Shown piece by piece: positions 62,244 through 64,000 of a stretch of DNA of 64,000 nucleotides (within the stretch, counting starts at the first letter, position 1; the number at the start of each line of letters is the position of its first letter). The notes beneath the pieces were generated by a model that had not been told where the DNA came from, made no database searches, and worked only from the letters and a program-made list of their open reading frames with translations. Origin of the DNA: Hyphomicrobiales bacterium (GTDB lineage Bacteria > Pseudomonadota > Alphaproteobacteria > Rhizobiales > Rhizobiaceae). The stretch lies in contig UCOA01000007.1 in NCBI GenBank assembly GCA_900474095.1, positions 1-64,000 of the forward strand, in the 5' to 3' direction. A program made the translations under genes and the position numbers.

Positions 62244-63746
62244 TTAAAGGTCGATATAAACGGTCTTGGTGTAGAGATAGGCATCGAGGTGGGCCCGACC
62301 GCCCTTTGCACCGTAACCACTCATCTTTGTCCCGCCAAAGCCGACCAGCGGATCGATCACGCCATAGCAGTTGACCCACATGACACCGGTATGGATGCCG
62401 TTCACCACAGTCAGCGCAGTCGAGATGTTCCTTGTCCAGACGGCACCGCCCAGGCCATATTCGATCTGGTTGCCGAGCCCGATCGCCTCTTCAATGGTGT
62501 CGAACGGGATGACGGATACGACAGGTCCGAAAATTTCCTCCTGCGCAATCCTCATGCCGTTTTCGACACCTGCAAAGATCGTCGGGCTGACGAAGTAGCC
62601 AGCCGCAAGCGATCCCCCGAGACGCTCTCCGCCATGGATGAGCCTGGCCCCCTCTTCCGAACCGAGTTTGACATACCCCATCACACGGTCGAGTTGCCTG
62701 GCCGAAATCAGCGGCCCCAGTTGCGTTCCCGGATCGAAGCCGACACCGACGCGGATCGTCTTCGTGAAAGCTACTAGCCTGGCGTAGAATTCCTCGAGAA
62801 TGGGACGCTGGACAAAAACGCGCGTTCCGGCATAACAGACCTGTCCGGAGTTGCCGAACACGCCCATGCCGGCGGCCGGAACGGCCTTGTCCAGATCCGC
62901 ATCGGCGAAAATGATGTTCGGCGATTTGCCGCCGAGTTCGAGCTGGAGCCGTTTTATATTGCTTGTCGATGCCTCGATGACCTTGCGTCCGGTGGCAGTC
63001 GAGCCGGTAAACGCGATGCGATCGACGCCGGCATGACGCGCCAGCGCCGCGCCAGCGGTCCCGCCATACCCACTCACGACATTGATCACTCCTTCGGGCA
63101 GGCCTGCTTCGTGAAGGAGTTCGACGGTTCGCAGGATCGACAGCGATGCCTCCTCCGAAGGCTTGAGGACCGCCGTGCATCCCGCAGCCAGAACCCCACC
63201 GAGGACCCACCACTGGCTGGGCAAGGGGCCGTTCCACGGGATAATGCCTCCGACCACGCCCACCGGGGCCTTCAGGCTCATCGTCATGGTGCCGGTGAAC
63301 CCATTCGGCAGCGTTTCGCCGGCAACGGAACCGCATTGCGACGCGAAGAACAAGATGACCTTCAGCACAAATGGCTTGTAGTTGGCAGTCCGAGAGATCG
63401 GCGCGCCCATGTCCATCGTTTCGATATGCGCAAGCTCCTCGAAATTGCGGTCGATCACATCGTGGATGCGGTAAAGAAGCGCCTGACGCTCGTATGGTGT
63501 CCATCGGCTCCATGAACCTTCGAACGCGGCGCGCGCGCAGCTTACCGCGTGATCGATATCCTCAGCCTCACCTTCGGCAAGTCGCGCCAGAACCGCACCC
63601 GAGGAAGGGTCGTAGGTGGCGAAGGTCTTTCCGGAGAGCGCTGGCGTCGATTTCCCATTGATAAAATGCTTGAAATCCTTCCGCGACAGAAAGCGTTGCG
63701 CAGCTTGCGAGAGCGGCGGGGACTGGTTTGTCTGGGTCATGGGCAT
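62244..63746 (-). CDS. Aldehyde dehydrogenase (ALDH3)
   Basis: A 500-residue aldehyde dehydrogenase with Glu270 (LQLELGGKSPN), Cys304 (GQVCYAGTR), FTGSTATG and PWNGPLPSQWW; the C-terminal VGFGGTKMSGYGAKGGRAHL is normal. It is close to the betaine/phenylacetaldehyde dehydrogenase class. It lies 96 bp after a zinc alcohol dehydrogenase gene on the same strand, suggesting an alcohol-to-acid pair. ATG at 63746; a second ATG two codons in is possible. Confidence 0.93.
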   Translation of the reverse strand: MPMTQTNQSPPLSQAAQRFLSRKDFKHFINGKSTPALSGKTFATYDPSSGAVLARLAEGEAEDIDHAVSCARAAFEGSWSRWTPYERQALLYRIHDVIDRNFEELAHIETMDMGAPISRTANYKPFVLKVILFFASQCGSVAGETLPNGFTGTMTMSLKAPVGVVGGIIPWNGPLPSQWWVLGGVLAAGCTAVLKPSEEASLSILRTVELLHEAGLPEGVINVVSGYGGTAGAALARHAGVDRIAFTGSTATGRKVIEASTSNIKRLQLELGGKSPNIIFADADLDKAVPAAGMGVFGNSGQVCYAGTRVFVQRPILEEFYARLVAFTKTIRVGVGFDPGTQLGPLISARQLDRVMGYVKLGSEEGARLIHGGERLGGSLAAGYFVSPTIFAGVENGMRIAQEEIFGPVVSVIPFDTIEEAIGLGNQIEYGLGGAVWTRNISTALTVVNGIHTGVMWVNCYGVIDPLVGFGGTKMSGYGAKGGRAHLDAYLYTKTVYIDL

Positions 63747-63842
63747 TTTGTCCGCTTCACATTGATTTTGAGTGCCTCGACGGCGACGGGCATCGATCAG
63801 AAGCGATCAACGATCGTCGCGTCTTCAGGAGGCTGCCGTCGG

Positions 63843-64000
63843 CTAGATCAGGAAAACGCCTTTGCCGCTGCTCTGCTGACTGAACAGCTGATAGGCCTCT
63901 TCAGCCTGGTCCAGACGCCACCGGTGGGTGAAGATCCTGTCGAGGTCTATGCCTTTTTTCACGACGAAATCGCTGCACGCGCGCTGGGCCTGTATGGACA
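63843..64000 (-). CDS. Zinc-dependent alcohol dehydrogenase (MDR family), C-terminal part
   Basis: The last 52 codons of a minus-strand gene enter from the right edge and end in TAG at 63843. The text VVKKGIDLDRIFTHRWRLDQ and AEEAYQLFSQQSSGKGVFLI is the usual C-terminus of medium-chain zinc alcohol dehydrogenases (helix with AEEAY..F.....GK.V). It lies directly upstream of ALDH3 and is probably co-transcribed. The rest is outside the window. Confidence 0.8.
   Translation of the reverse strand, partial: SIQAQRACSDFVVKKGIDLDRIFTHRWRLDQAEEAYQLFSQQSSGKGVFLI

Noticed and set aside
1-64000. tRNA, rRNA, CRISPR, riboswitch or replication origin
   Set aside because: I looked for these on both strands and saw no cloverleaf, spaced repeat array, conserved riboswitch core or iteron cluster. 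A tRNAscan or Infernal run would settle this.

Overview
The window reads as a Rhizobiales (Rhizobiaceae-like) alphaproteobacterial segment, probably from a megaplasmid or other accessory replicon. The grounds are the moderately high GC, the rhizobial style of the proteins (BlcC/AttM-type lactonase, many CUT2-type sugar importers, LysR/GntR/IclR regulators) and an almost purely catabolic gene content. I see no rRNA, tRNA, CRISPR array, origin or intact insertion sequence. The only clear mobile trace is a decayed IS110-type transposase piece near 9.7-9.9 kb.

Region 1 (1-9.6 kb) is a minus-strand operon of GMC oxidoreductase, Tat-exported sugar-binding protein, permease, sugar ATPase, BlcC/AttM-like lactonase and an FAD/4Fe-4S 2-hydroxyacid dehydrogenase cut by the left edge. 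A GntR/FCD regulator is divergent. The set suggests uptake of a sugar-like compound, oxidation to a lactone, ring opening and oxidation of the hydroxy acid (inference). Region 2 (10.3-19.4 kb) has a second importer with two permeases and its own binding protein, two alpha/beta hydrolases, an Old Yellow Enzyme and a divergent LysR gene. A 34-bp element (32/34 identical) lies upstream of both the region 1 operon and the second importer, so the GntR protein may control both.

Region 3 (19.9-33 kb) is mixed: a membrane class III adenylate cyclase, MFS transporters, a Tat-exported Cys-nucleophile hydrolase with a cyclophilin-like partner, a degenerate SUMF1-type protein, a LysR gene, a P460/cytochrome b pair, a frameshifted RibD-like reductase gene, and a SCOT-type CoA transferase divergent from a PAS-LuxR regulator.

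Region 4 (31.8-56.7 kb) looks like one dispersed regulon around an IclR-family gene at 46.1 kb. Its operons encode GMC oxidases, aldehyde dehydrogenases, MmgE/PrpD proteins, VOC, NIPSNAP, carboxymuconolactone-decarboxylase-like, SDR, Ohr, cupin, nitrilase-family amidase and BKACE proteins, plus a third ABC importer with a fused double permease and no binding protein. About nine copies of a 19-bp dyad (consensus ARTCCC-N7-GNGAYT) sit in the promoter regions of these operons, in several cases between the -35 and -10 boxes. I regard this as the most interesting system in the window: an undescribed multi-operon pathway with a shared operator.

Region 5 (56.9-64 kb) holds a three-subunit molybdenum aldehyde oxidoreductase (PaoABC/YagTSR type), a divergent LysR regulator with a perfect 8+8 bp dyad, an aldehyde dehydrogenase, and the end of a zinc alcohol dehydrogenase cut by the right edge.
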